DNA of 64,000 nt from DAHUXT01 sp036273675. Lineage in GTDB: Bacteria > Chloroflexota > Ktedonobacteria > Ktedonobacterales > JADMIN01. Below, piece by piece: positions 18,483 through 31,192 of the stretch (position 1 is the stretch's first letter; each line of letters opens with the position of its first letter). Under the pieces are notes generated by a model that was not told where the DNA came from, did not search any database, and worked only from the letters and a program-made list of their open reading frames with translations. The translations under genes were made by a program, and so were the position numbers. Location: the NCBI GenBank assembly GCA_036273675.1, contig DASUHD010000142.1:32749-96748 (forward strand), in the 5' to 3' direction.

Positions 18483-18956
18483 CTAGAAGCGGTAGCTGGC
18501 GAATGCTTTATTGGAATCCGCCATCTTATGGGTTTCATCTCGTTTGCGAATGGTCGCGCCCTGCCCGGCAGCCGCATCCATCAGTTCGGCGGCCAGCTTC
18601 TCGGCCATCGAATGGCCACCAGCACGGTTGCGCGCCGAATTGATCAGCCAGCGCATAGCCAGCGCCGTCTTGCGCTCACCACGGATCTCTACCGGCACCT
18701 GATACGTCGCGCCGCCGACGCGTCGAGGCTTGACCTCGATCACGGGCGTCGCTGCACGGAGCGCCTGCTCGAAGACCTCGACGGGATTGCGCTTGCTGCG
18801 CTCCTCGATGATGTCGAGCGCCTGATAGATAATGTGCTCGGCGATGCTGCGCTTGCCATCCCACATCATGCGGCCAATCAGGCGCGTGATGTTGCGATTG
18901 TTGTACTTTGGGTCCGGCAGCACGACCCGATGCTGAACCTTCGTTCGACGCGGCAT
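18483..18956 (-). CDS. rpsG: 30S ribosomal protein uS7
   Basis: Primary binder of the 16S rRNA 3' domain at the E site. It has 157 residues from the ATG at 18956 (MPRRTKVQHRVVLPDP); a longer in-frame start is not conserved. Family motifs: LIGRMMWDGKRSIAEHIIYQ, VEVKPRRVGGATYQVPVEI-type stretch, and the C-terminal KRDETHKMADSNKAFASYRF. The 312-bp spacer upstream contains a strong hairpin (18997-19026). Confidence 0.97.
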   Translation of the reverse strand: MPRRTKVQHRVVLPDPKYNNRNITRLIGRMMWDGKRSIAEHIIYQALDIIEERSKRNPVEVFEQALRAATPVIEVKPRRVGGATYQVPVEIRGERKTALAMRWLINSARNRAGGHSMAEKLAAELMDAAAGQGATIRKRDETHKMADSNKAFASYRF

Positions 18957-19268
18957 GTGCTTGATTCCTCCTACCACAAACGCCAGACAAGGCGAAGGGC
19001 GCCCGAGACATAATGCCTCGGCGCCCCACCCGTCAGACGTCTTTCCGCTGCCTGCCACATCCACTCCCGAGAGAGGTTTTAGGTGGCTGGTGTGTGGCGA
19101 GAACTATGCTCACCACACGCGGAGAACATCCAACATCGCTGGCGCGGCCCGCGCGACCAGCCGTGGTATTTGCCGACCTGATGATCCTAAACCGTGTTTG
19201 ACGCGAACAGAATCACTGGTTTCGGGCAGCGACAAAATATTCTTGATAACCGAATAAGCGATGCGCTG
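18957..19268 (-). other. rpsL-rpsG spacer with a strong hairpin
   Basis: This 312-bp non-coding stretch holds one clear structure: arms 18997-19007 and 19017-19026 pair over 10 bp with one bulged C around a 9-nt loop, about 40 bp upstream of the rpsG start. In Escherichia coli uS7 represses translation through the rpsL-rpsG spacer; a similar role here is inference from position only. No good promoter was seen. Confidence 0.45.
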
Positions 19269-19688
19269 CTACTTGCCCTTCGGGCGTTTCGCACCGTATT
19301 TCGAGCGCCCCTGACGCCGCTTCTCGACGCCCTGGCTATCCAGCGTGCCACGCACGATGTGATAGCGGACACTCGGCAGGTCCTTCACGCGGCCGCCACG
19401 AATCAGCACCACTGAGTGCTCCTGCAGGTTGTGGCCCTCGCCTGGAATGTAGGCGGTGACCTCATACCCATTCGTCAAGCGGACGCGGGCAATCTTGCGC
19501 AGGGCCGAGTTCGGCTTCTTCGGCGTCATCGTACGCACCTGCGAGCAGACGCCACGTTTTTGTGGCGCGCCACGCATCCGCTGCGTGCGATTCTTGAGCG
19601 CGTTGAAGGAGAACTGCAGCGCGGGCGCCTTGCTCTTACGAACCTTCTTGCTTCGGCCCTTGCGTACCAACTGATTGATCGTCGGCAA
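19269..19688 (-). CDS. rpsL: 30S ribosomal protein uS12, TTG start
   Basis: A decoding-centre protein. I chose a TTG start at 19688: AAGGAG lies 6 nt upstream and the translation then matches the universal start (M)PTINQLVRKGR. The longer frame upstream is not conserved. It has 139 residues with KAPALQFSFNALKNRTQRM, CSQVRTMTPKKPNSALRKIA and IPGEGHNLQEHSVVLIRGGR. The Lys residues that mutate to streptomycin resistance (in TPKKPNS and GRVKDLP) are wild type, so no ribosomal streptomycin resistance is predicted. It lies 102 bp after rpoC. Confidence 0.95.
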   Translation of the reverse strand: MPTINQLVRKGRSKKVRKSKAPALQFSFNALKNRTQRMRGAPQKRGVCSQVRTMTPKKPNSALRKIARVRLTNGYEVTAYIPGEGHNLQEHSVVLIRGGRVKDLPSVRYHIVRGTLDSQGVEKRRQGRSKYGAKRPKGK

Positions 19689-19790
19689 GGGATACTCCTT
19701 AACTTCAGCTTCTGGTTGGCCAGATACACTTCTCATCACGCCATGCATAGCGCCATGCCAAGCATACCTGGCGCACAATACGAAATATTA

Positions 19791-24233
<4,443 letters not shown>

Positions 24234-24428
24234 TGGTGGAGCGGAGAGCGTTTCACCCGGCATGTCGCTATCAGTCGCCGTGTGTCGCCCGCGCCCATCT
24301 CCTTTCCGAATGCCTTCAACAGGCTCTGTCAACAGGCTATGTAGGCTTATAAATCCAGACATATGACTGTGGGACGGGAGGCCGCGCGCCGCTGAACCGG
24401 TAGCACGCGCCTCCCCCACACACTGAGA

Positions 24429-27400
24429 CTACTGCTCGCTACTCTCGTAGCCGCTGATGTTGATGCCCAGTTCCGGCATCACATCAGTACCCGCGTCCTC
24501 CACGAACTGAATCCGCTGCTCGTCCTCGTTGAGCACCTCGACGTTAATGCCGAGGCTCTGTAGCTCCTTGACGAGCACCTTGAACGACTCCGGCACGCCC
24601 GGCTCGACGATAGGATCGCCCTTGACGATGGCCTCGTAGGTCTTCACCCGTCCCGTCACGTCGTCCGACTTGACGGTCAGAATCTCCTGGAGGATGTTAG
24701 AGGCGCCGTAGGCTTCGAGCGCCCACACCTCCATCTCGCCAAAGCGCTGGCCGCCGAACTGCGCCTTACCACCGAGCGGCTGCTGAGTGATGAGGCTGTA
24801 CGGGCCGGTCGAGCGCGCGTGGACCTTGTCCTCAACCAGGTGGGCCAGCTTCAGCATATAGATGTAGCCGACCGTCACCGCCGTATCGAACGGGTTCCCG
24901 GTGCGCCCATCGAAGAGGACCACCTTGCCTTCACGCGGCAGTCCCGCGCGCTCCAGCAGGTCCTCGATCTTCTCCTCTGGCGCGCCATCGAAGACGGGTG
25001 AAGCGACCTTCATGCCGAGCGCTTCCGCGGCCCAGCCCAGGTGCGTCTCCATGATCTGGCCGATGTTCATGCGGTGCGGCACACCCAGCGGATTCAGAAT
25101 GATATCCACCGGAGTGCCATCCGGCAGGAACGGCATGTCCTCGATGGGCAGCACGCGGCTGATAACACCCTTGTTGCCGTGGCGTCCGGCCATCTTGTCG
25201 CCCGCGCCGATCTTGCGCTTCTGCGCAATCGCGACGCGCACCAGATGGTTCACACCCGGCGGCAACTCATCGTTGTTATCGCGCGAGAAGACCTTGACCT
25301 CGACTACCTTGCCGCGCTCGCCGTGTGGCACCCGCAGCGAGGTGTCTTTCACCTCACGCGCCTTCTCGCCGAAGATCGCGCGCAGCAGCTTCTCTTCCGC
25401 CGTCAGCTCGGTCTCGCCCTTCGGCGTGATCTTGCCGACGAGGATATCGCCGGGGCCAACCTCCGCGCCGATGTGGATGATGCCGCGCTCGTCCAGATGG
25501 CGCAGCCCCTCCTCGCCGACGTTCGGGATGTCGCGGGTGATCTCTTCCGGGCCAAGCTTCGTGTCGCGGGCCTCCACCTCGTGCTTCTCGATATGGATGC
25601 TAGTGAAGAGATCCTCACGAACCACCCGCTCGCTGATGAGAATGGCGTCCTCGAAGTTGCCGCCCTCCCACGTCATGAAGGCGACCAGAATATTCTGGCC
25701 AAGCGCCAGCTCGCCGTCCTCAGTGGAGGAGCTATCCGCCAACGGCTGCCCCTTCGCCACGCGGTCACCCTTGTTGACGATAGGGCGCTGGTTGATGCAG
25801 GTACCCTGGTTCGAGCGGATGAACTTGCGCAGGCGCATCTCATGCTCAACACCCTCGTCGTCCACCAGCGTAATCTGGCGCGCCGTCACGCTGGTGATCT
25901 CGCCATCGGAAGGGGCCACCACCACCTGACCGGAGTCCACCGCCACCTGGCGCTCGATGCCCGTGCCGACAATCGGCGACTGCGGCCGGAGCAGCGGCAC
26001 CGCCTGGCGCTGCATGTTCGCGCCCATCAAAGCGCGGTTCACGTCGTCGTGCTCCAGGAACGGAATCAGCGCGGCAGGCACGCTCACCGTCTGGCGCGGC
26101 GAAATATCCATGTAGTCAACGCGGCTGGCTGGTTCCTGCACGAAGTTGCCGTTGTAGCGCGCGAGTACGCGGTTGCCGAGGAAGTGGCCGTCATCGCTGA
26201 GTGGCGCATTGGCCTGTGCGATCACGAACTTCTCTTCCTCATCGGCGGTCAGGTAGTCCACATCCATGGTCACCCATGGCTCGATGTCCACCTTGCCCTG
26301 GTGCTTCTTCAGCGCCTCGATGGCCTTCTCGTCCACCTTCGTGCCGCGGGGAACGAGCACCGCGCCCTTCTTATCGAGCACGTCACGCGAGAGCGCCTGA
26401 CCGATCAACTCGGGATGGTCGGCCTCCATCGCGTGCAGCACCTTGCGGTACGGCGTCTCGATGAAGCCGTACGAGTTGATCTGGGCGTAGGTCGCCATGT
26501 TGCCGATCAGACCGATGTTCGGCCCTTCAGGCGTCTCAATCGGGCAGATGCGGCCATAGTGCGAATGGTGTACGTCGCGTACGTCGAATCCGGCGCGCTC
26601 ACGCGAGAGGCCGCCTGGGCCTAGCGCCGAGAGACGCCGCTTGTGGCCAATCTCGGCCAGCGGATTCGTCTGATCCATGAACTGCGAAAGCTGGCTGCCG
26701 CCGAAGAACTCCTTCATCGCCGCCACGACCGGGCGGATGTTGATGAGCTGGTTCGGCGACGCCTGGGACGGATCCTGCACAATCGCCATGCGCTCCTTGA
26801 TGACGCGCTCCATCCGCAACAGGCCAACACGGAACTGCTGCTGAATCAGCTCGCCGACGCTGCGCACGCGGCGGTTGCCCAGATGGTCAATATCGTCTTT
26901 CTTGCCGCGCCCCTCATCCAGCTCAACCATACGCCGCAGAATTGCCACCACGTCATCCTGCGTGAGCGTGCGAATAGTCTGCGGGATCGCCAGATCGAGC
27001 TTGCGATTCAGCTTGTAGCGGCCCACGCTGCCCAGGTCGTAGCGACGCGGCGCGTAGAATAGATTGTTCACCAGCTGGCGCGCATTATCAATCGTCGCCG
27101 GATCGCCTGGGCGCAGCTTGCGATAGACCTCCAGCAGCGCCTCTTCGGGCGTCTTGACGCCGTCTTTCTCCAGCGTCGTGCGCACGAAACGGCTGACGAA
27201 GGTGTTGCCCTGCTCGTCCACCATCTCGAAGGCTTTCAAGATGCCCTCGTCGGTCTTCATCTCGGGCGTATCGCTCGTCTTGCCAGGATCGCGGTCGCCG
27301 ATGGCCGCCATCGCCCGCAGCAGCGTCGTGATGGGAATCTTGCGCTTGCGGTCGATCTTGACCGAGAGAATGTCGCGGTTGCTCGTCTCGAATTCGAGCC

Positions 27401-27917
27401 AGGCGCCCCGGTTGGGGATCAGCTTGGCGGCGAAGAGCTGGCGGCCGGTCGTCGGGTCGGTGTCGGCGGTGAAGTAGACGCCGGGCGAGCGCACGAGCTG
27501 GCTCACCACCACGCGCTCGGCGCCGTTGATGATGAACGTACCCTCTTTAGTCATGAGCGGGAAGTCGCCCATGAACACTTCTTTTTCCTGAATCTCGCCC
27601 GTCTCTTTATAGGTCAGGCGAGCCTTCACATAAAGCGGCGCGGCGTAGGTCGCATCGCGCTCGCGGCATTGGTCTTCGGTATATTTCGGTGATTCAAAAG
27701 GATCCTGGTCGTCGTCAAAAAGAAACTCAAGCTTCAGGTTTTTGCCGGTGAAATCCTCGATGGGAGAGATTTCCGCAAAGAGATCTTTCAACCCCTCGCG
27801 CTTGAACCAGCCGAACGAGTCAAGCTGCACCTGAATGAGGCTGGGCATTGGGCGGATATCAGGAATCCGCGCGAAGCTCACACGCTCGGGGAGGGAGACG
27901 GCTTTGCTCAGTGCCAT
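24429..27917 (-). CDS. rpoB: RNA polymerase subunit beta
   Basis: The start is the ATG at 27917 (MALSKAVSLPERVSFARI) with GGAG upstream; longer in-frame starts lack conserved sequence. It has 1162 residues. The fork-loop RICPIETPEGPNIGLI and the active-site Lys motif DKMAGRHGNKGVIS are intact. The rifampicin pocket reads SQLSQFMDQTNPLAEIGHKR then RLSALGPGGL: Asp, His and Ser at the common resistance positions are wild type, so rifampicin sensitivity is predicted. rplJ and rplL are not upstream, unlike in many bacteria; instead there is a long leader. Confidence 0.98.
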   Translation of the reverse strand: MALSKAVSLPERVSFARIPDIRPMPSLIQVQLDSFGWFKREGLKDLFAEISPIEDFTGKNLKLEFLFDDDQDPFESPKYTEDQCRERDATYAAPLYVKARLTYKETGEIQEKEVFMGDFPLMTKEGTFIINGAERVVVSQLVRSPGVYFTADTDPTTGRQLFAAKLIPNRGAWLEFETSNRDILSVKIDRKRKIPITTLLRAMAAIGDRDPGKTSDTPEMKTDEGILKAFEMVDEQGNTFVSRFVRTTLEKDGVKTPEEALLEVYRKLRPGDPATIDNARQLVNNLFYAPRRYDLGSVGRYKLNRKLDLAIPQTIRTLTQDDVVAILRRMVELDEGRGKKDDIDHLGNRRVRSVGELIQQQFRVGLLRMERVIKERMAIVQDPSQASPNQLINIRPVVAAMKEFFGGSQLSQFMDQTNPLAEIGHKRRLSALGPGGLSRERAGFDVRDVHHSHYGRICPIETPEGPNIGLIGNMATYAQINSYGFIETPYRKVLHAMEADHPELIGQALSRDVLDKKGAVLVPRGTKVDEKAIEALKKHQGKVDIEPWVTMDVDYLTADEEEKFVIAQANAPLSDDGHFLGNRVLARYNGNFVQEPASRVDYMDISPRQTVSVPAALIPFLEHDDVNRALMGANMQRQAVPLLRPQSPIVGTGIERQVAVDSGQVVVAPSDGEITSVTARQITLVDDEGVEHEMRLRKFIRSNQGTCINQRPIVNKGDRVAKGQPLADSSSTEDGELALGQNILVAFMTWEGGNFEDAILISERVVREDLFTSIHIEKHEVEARDTKLGPEEITRDIPNVGEEGLRHLDERGIIHIGAEVGPGDILVGKITPKGETELTAEEKLLRAIFGEKAREVKDTSLRVPHGERGKVVEVKVFSRDNNDELPPGVNHLVRVAIAQKRKIGAGDKMAGRHGNKGVISRVLPIEDMPFLPDGTPVDIILNPLGVPHRMNIGQIMETHLGWAAEALGMKVASPVFDGAPEEKIEDLLERAGLPREGKVVLFDGRTGNPFDTAVTVGYIYMLKLAHLVEDKVHARSTGPYSLITQQPLGGKAQFGGQRFGEMEVWALEAYGASNILQEILTVKSDDVTGRVKTYEAIVKGDPIVEPGVPESFKVLVKELQSLGINVEVLNEDEQRIQFVEDAGTDVMPELGINISGYESSEQ

Positions 27918-28087
27918 GCGTGAATAACTCCTCTCGCCAGTCGCCCGTATCGTATGGGACGATTTTACCCGGCGCCTGTACCGAATCAGCGGCAGCGCGA
28001 ACAGCGTCACTCGAACGTTGTTCCGCTGTCGTCCGGCCAGCGGCCCCGGCCCACACGCAAAGGTAGTTGGGAAAGCTAGAATAAAAA

Positions 28088-28101
28088 CTGACAATTGTCA
28101 G
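28088..28101. promoter_or_regulatory. 14-bp perfect palindrome upstream of rpoB
   Basis: CTGACAATTGTCAG is a perfect palindrome about 170 bp before the rpoB start, followed on the minus strand by an AT-rich TTTTTATTC stretch. This shape suits a dimeric repressor operator. No regulator is evident nearby. Confidence 0.4.
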
Positions 28102-28487
28102 CGAGGCCAGATCGTCTGTCGCGCAACCGCGCGAAACAGTCACCTGGCCGGGATACCCGAGTCCGGTGGCGACACGGCGGGCGACATCCGCGTCGGTGAG
28201 GATGAAGCGCCGGATCGGGTCAGGTTGTGGAGCGCCTCCAGGGTATGTTGTGCCTTGTGTGTCGGTTGTGTCGGTTGTCTCAATTGTACCGATTGAGCAG
28301 GCCGCGCCAGACAGGGGTCTGGTTGGCTCTGCGAGGGAGAAACGGCGTGCCAAACGCGATTGCCAGCGCCGGGGCTGACGAGATAATCCATACGAAGTGT
28401 GTCGCTCATCGCGCCTGTTTTCTGTGCTGTAGAGAACGTCGTTTCGGGTTGCCACCGCACCCATATCGCCAGCGCCAACCGAGGACG

Positions 28488-28516
28488 CTTATACCGTTGT
28501 CATACACCCATTTCCA
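28488..28516 (-). promoter_or_regulatory. Secondary promoter candidate for rpoBC
   Basis: TGGAAA (28511-28516) and TATAAG (28488-28493) on the minus strand are 17 bp apart, matching 4 and 5 of 6 bases. It would shorten the rpoB leader to about 560 nt. Confidence 0.4.
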
Positions 28517-28551
28517 CACACGCAAGACCAGCAGGCCGCAATTTTGGGGAA

Positions 28552-28580
28552 TTGACACGGCATGCTGGTTCGTCTATGCT
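28552..28580 (+). promoter_or_regulatory. Plus-strand promoter inside the rpoB leader
   Basis: A perfect TTGACA (28552-28557) and TATGCT (28575-28580) are 17 bp apart. It points away from rpoB, and no gene begins until 29119, so it could make a non-coding RNA or a long leader for the small protein at 29119. Confidence 0.55.
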
Positions 28581-28784
28581 ATGTGATGATGAGTGGCGTT
28601 CACGATCCTCGCTTGGGCAGGTCACGGACACATGTGGCGGGCTGCCGACGAATGATGCGCTCACCCCGACATCGCAACCGCGATGGAATGGAGTAGAGTA
28701 GCTGTCCGAGGTCGCCGGAGATCGAACAGCGCGGCATCTCAAAATACGCCTGGAAGTGTGCTCTAGAAAACGTCGCAGGTTATT

Positions 28785-28814
28785 AGTGTATCACGAACCT
28801 CCTGACCATGTCAA
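28785..28814 (-). promoter_or_regulatory. Main promoter candidate for rpoB
   Basis: On the minus strand a perfect TTGACA (28809-28814) is followed after 18 bp by TACACT (28785-28790). It is the best minus-strand promoter between the Nudix gene and rpoB and implies a leader of about 860 nt. Confidence 0.55.
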
Positions 28815-28899
28815 GGGGCATATCCGAGTGTTTTTCGCGCCGCAGATATCGCCCGCAAGTACTACCCCCTTCTCCAACCAAAGGCCTATGCACACCCCG

Positions 28900-28928
28900 T
28901 AGACAGCGCGCGTCACGCTCGCTACAAT
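28900..28928 (+). promoter_or_regulatory. Promoter for the 67-residue protein gene
   Basis: TAGACA (28900-28905) and TACAAT (28923-28928) are exactly 17 bp apart, each 5 of 6 to consensus. The expected start point falls at the beginning of a 12-bp direct repeat (28936-28959). Confidence 0.6.
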
Positions 28929-28935
28929 ACCTCGG

Positions 28936-28959
28936 TAGGCATATCGTTAGGCATATCGT
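28936..28959 (+). repeat. Two perfect tandem copies of a 12-bp sequence at a transcription start
   Basis: TAGGCATATCGT occurs twice back to back, starting 7 bp after the -10 element of the 28900-28928 promoter. Placement at +1 to +24 suggests an operator or an early-transcript control element. Confidence 0.7.
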
Positions 28960-29118
28960 ATAGAGGTCTTCTGTCTTCCCGCGAAACTCCTGAGCGTATT
29001 CAGCAGTTGAATAGATATGGCGCTGTCGGCGTCCGGCCTGGCACACAATTCGCGTATGGTCTGGCATGCTCTGTGATCTTGGTGATCTTGATTACGGCAG
29101 AGGTTGAGGTGACACACG

Positions 29119-29322
29119 ATGGCTAACACGGTGGACAATGATCGCATCACGCAGGCGCTGGAACTGCTCGGTAACCGTTTCGACCCGGAGATCGAGGAGA
29201 GCTTCACGTCGATTGCGGAGCGCATTCTCGCCCAGGCGCTAGAGAACGTCGAGTTGGCCGAACACAAACTGCGCCAGATTCAGGAATTGGTTGGCGATGT
29301 CGCGCTGGCAGGCAGCAACTAA
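29119..29322 (+). CDS. Small helical protein of unknown function
   Basis: A 67-residue protein, MANTVDNDRITQALELLGNR onward, with no family I recognise. Almost all of it is predicted helix with heptad-like hydrophobic spacing (ITQALELL, IAERILAQALENVELAEHKL), so a small coiled coil or bundle is likely. TTGAGGTG lies 8 nt before the start as a plausible ribosome binding site. A good promoter with a tandem repeat lies upstream. It converges on the Nudix gene. Confidence 0.6.
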   Translation: MANTVDNDRITQALELLGNRFDPEIEESFTSIAERILAQALENVELAEHKLRQIQELVGDVALAGSN

Positions 29323-29376
29323 CACGACGGCGCCAGCGCCCGCGATTACGACCGGGCATCGAACGCCTGGATACGC

Positions 29377-29895
29377 CTAGCGCTCGCCACCCGCGAGAAG
29401 CTGCCCGATGAGCGTCTTAGCCCGGCGCACCACCTCGGTCTCGTTCGCGTAGGTCAGCCGCCGCGCCGCCTCCGTCAGCCCGAACCAGCGCGCTTCATCA
29501 TACTCGGCGTCGTGCAGCGAAACGTCGCCGCCGGTCGCCTCCATCAGAAAATGGCGCACCTCTTTGTCGTAGCGCACCCCCCGGCGCCCAAAGCTGTACT
29601 GGATGCTGCCCAGATCGCCCACGATGCGCGCCTGGATGCCAGTCTCTTCGCGCACCTCGCGGAGCGCCGTCTCCTCGACGGTCTCGCCATCCTTCGGCGT
29701 TCCCTTGGGCAACGTCCACGTCTCATCACGCAGGTAACCGACTAGTACAATCTCGACGCCCGCCAGCATGGAACCAGGGATGGACGCCGTCTCAGCGTTG
29801 GCCTCTGCGAGGGGAAGATTGGTGGGGAGCCGAAAGACTACACCACCAGCGGAAAATGCGCGTACAACTCTCGGCCTGGGCATCTCGTCATCCAT
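29377..29895 (-). CDS. Nudix hydrolase
   Basis: Hydrolyses a nucleoside diphosphate linked to some other moiety; the substrate cannot be read from sequence. The Nudix box is perfect: G-x5-E-x7-REVREETGI within residues about 64-89, following WTLPKGTPKDGET. It has 172 residues with an N-terminal insertion of about 20 residues (EANAETASIPGS) between the first two strands, and YSFGRRGVRYDKEVRHFLM suggesting a diadenosine polyphosphate or (p)ppGpp-type branch. The upstream spacer holds a TATAAA -10 but no good -35. It is convergent with the small gene at 29119. Confidence 0.9.
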   Translation of the reverse strand: MDDEMPRPRVVRAFSAGGVVFRLPTNLPLAEANAETASIPGSMLAGVEIVLVGYLRDETWTLPKGTPKDGETVEETALREVREETGIQARIVGDLGSIQYSFGRRGVRYDKEVRHFLMEATGGDVSLHDAEYDEARWFGLTEAARRLTYANETEVVRRAKTLIGQLLAGGER

Positions 29896-30042
29896 ATCCA
29901 GTTCTTTGGGCTTGCGCTGTTCTCTACTAGACTAGTTTATAGTTTCTTCGCCCAGAGCAGGTGTGGAAATTCTCAAATCTTCCCATGCCCCCGCATGCCC
30001 CGCCCAACCTCGCGTCTCCCAGGTCTCCGCGGCCACCTATGA

Positions 30043-30075
30043 GCAAAGAGCCGCCGCGAGGTTGGGCGGCGGCTC
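30043..30075 (-). terminator. Rho-independent terminator of the MEDS gene
   Basis: A perfect 10-bp GC stem (30048-30057 with 30066-30075, 8-nt loop) is followed on the minus strand by TTTGCTC, 72 bp after the MEDS gene stop. The short T-run makes it moderate rather than textbook. Confidence 0.65.
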
Positions 30076-30146
30076 CTGTCTCGGCGCTCCTGACGTGTTA
30101 CCGGTTTCTCCCTCAGCCACGCGGAGCGCCTGAAGAGGCGATCTGG

Positions 30147-30806
30147 CTAGACAGCCACGACACGGCCCTTGTCGCGATTGACACGCAAAATCTTGAGCAG
30201 GTATTGCTCCGAGTTCAGGTAATAAGGATTGCGCTTGATGAACTTGCCGACGACCGCGATCGGGTGGAGTTTCAACAGTTCCACGACGAGGCCGCCTGGG
30301 AGTTTGGAATAATCGTAGTGCATCAGCGCGATGATGGGGGCATTCTGGAAGGTGAAAACGGCGTCGGATGCGGCTTCATACTTGAGGATCTGCTGGGGGA
30401 TTTGTGCTGTGTTGGCAGCGCCTTCGGTCAGCCAGTTCATATCCATCGAGATACGGACTGCTTTCCAGCCTTCGCGCATAGCCTGCGCGATAAAGGTCTG
30501 GTGGGTCGAGAGCAAATGATAAGGATCAAAGCGGTTATTGACTAAAAGAGGCTCTCGATCTGAGACCAGTTGCAGTTGACCGGTCTGCTGCGCCGCCGCG
30601 ACATCAACTCCCTGCTTCGCGAGAGCCTGTTCCATGTCCTTGACTGAGGCGGGCGTTCCAGCAAAGAGACATTTTTCCGAAGCTGCCAGTCCGACTTCCA
30701 GTAAGCGCGCTGTGACACCTGCGATTTCGTTCACCTTGTTATAAAGTTGGACAATATGAGAACCTGGTGGAATCCGCTCGGATTTCCCCTCGACACTCAA
30801 ATCCAT
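30147..30806 (-). CDS. MEDS-domain protein (DcmR-type sensory domain)
   Basis: MEDS (methanogen/methylotroph DcmR sensory) domains are found alone or in front of kinase and HTH modules and are thought to sense a small ligand. The start at 30806 follows GGAGGT by 6 nt and gives 219 residues, essentially one domain: IPPGSHIVQLYNKVNEIAGV at the start, GLAASEKCLFAGTPASVKDM, HQTFIAQAMREGWKAVRISM and the C-terminal VVELLKLHPIAVVGKFIKRN. No output domain is fused. The family is a RecA-like/KaiC-related fold, but no Walker A is seen here. It has its own strong promoter and terminator, so it is a single-gene unit. Confidence 0.8.
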   Translation of the reverse strand: MDLSVEGKSERIPPGSHIVQLYNKVNEIAGVTARLLEVGLAASEKCLFAGTPASVKDMEQALAKQGVDVAAAQQTGQLQLVSDREPLLVNNRFDPYHLLSTHQTFIAQAMREGWKAVRISMDMNWLTEGAANTAQIPQQILKYEAASDAVFTFQNAPIIALMHYDYSKLPGGLVVELLKLHPIAVVGKFIKRNPYYLNSEQYLLKILRVNRDKGRVVAV

Positions 30807-31047
30807 GCTTGTACCTCCGCTTTCGAGGGTCAGGGACAAACCGTGCCGCATGACACTACGTAACACAAGCTCAGCACTGAACTGGACGGTGTATAACGGG
30901 AGTGCATAGCCTGAAGCGCATGCCTGAGCACTTGAATCGTCTTCGTCTGTGGAATACACAAGCTCTGCGCGGCAGGTCAAACCACAGGCGCGAAAATCCG
31001 CTTCGGGCCGCGGTTTGATGCTGGTCTGCCTATTGGCGTCTGCGGAG

Positions 31048-31076
31048 AGTATATCCAAGGCGTAGGCTAGTGTCAA
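31048..31076 (-). promoter_or_regulatory. Consensus-like promoter of the MEDS gene
   Basis: A perfect TTGACA (31071-31076) and TATACT (31048-31053) are 17 bp apart on the minus strand, 11 of 12 consensus bases. It leaves a 5' leader of about 235 nt in which I see no gene or clear riboswitch. Confidence 0.8.
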
Positions 31077-31192
31077 GTGAAGAGCTTGCTTGATCCCGGA
31101 AAATTCGGGCTTTGTTGCCCATATTGTGATGCACGGAGACGTGGTGGATATGCCCCTTCCGAAGTGAGGGAGGGGCTGTTGAGAGGGTGGCG

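Larger units (their letters stand above)
27918..28784 (-). other. Long non-coding leader of rpoB
   Basis: No convincing gene occupies this stretch; the open frames in it overlap the rpoB start or lack any family resemblance. It holds a 14-bp palindrome (28088-28101), a tandem GTCGGTTGT pair near 28261-28278, a second minus-strand promoter candidate (28488-28516) and a plus-strand promoter (28552-28580). It probably is an untranslated leader that regulates rpoBC. Confidence 0.5.

Noticed and set aside
19001..19268. Internal promoter for rpsG
   Set aside because: Only 2-3 of 6 matches at -35 for every -10 candidate tried, so none is reported.
19686..19778. ATG start upstream for rpsL
   Set aside because: The extra 30 residues are not conserved; TTG with AAGGAG fits the family start exactly.
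27859..28464. 201-codon minus-strand frame overlapping the rpoB start
   Set aside because: It overlaps the conserved N-terminus of rpoB in another frame, has no family features, and runs over the palindrome and tandem repeats of the leader.
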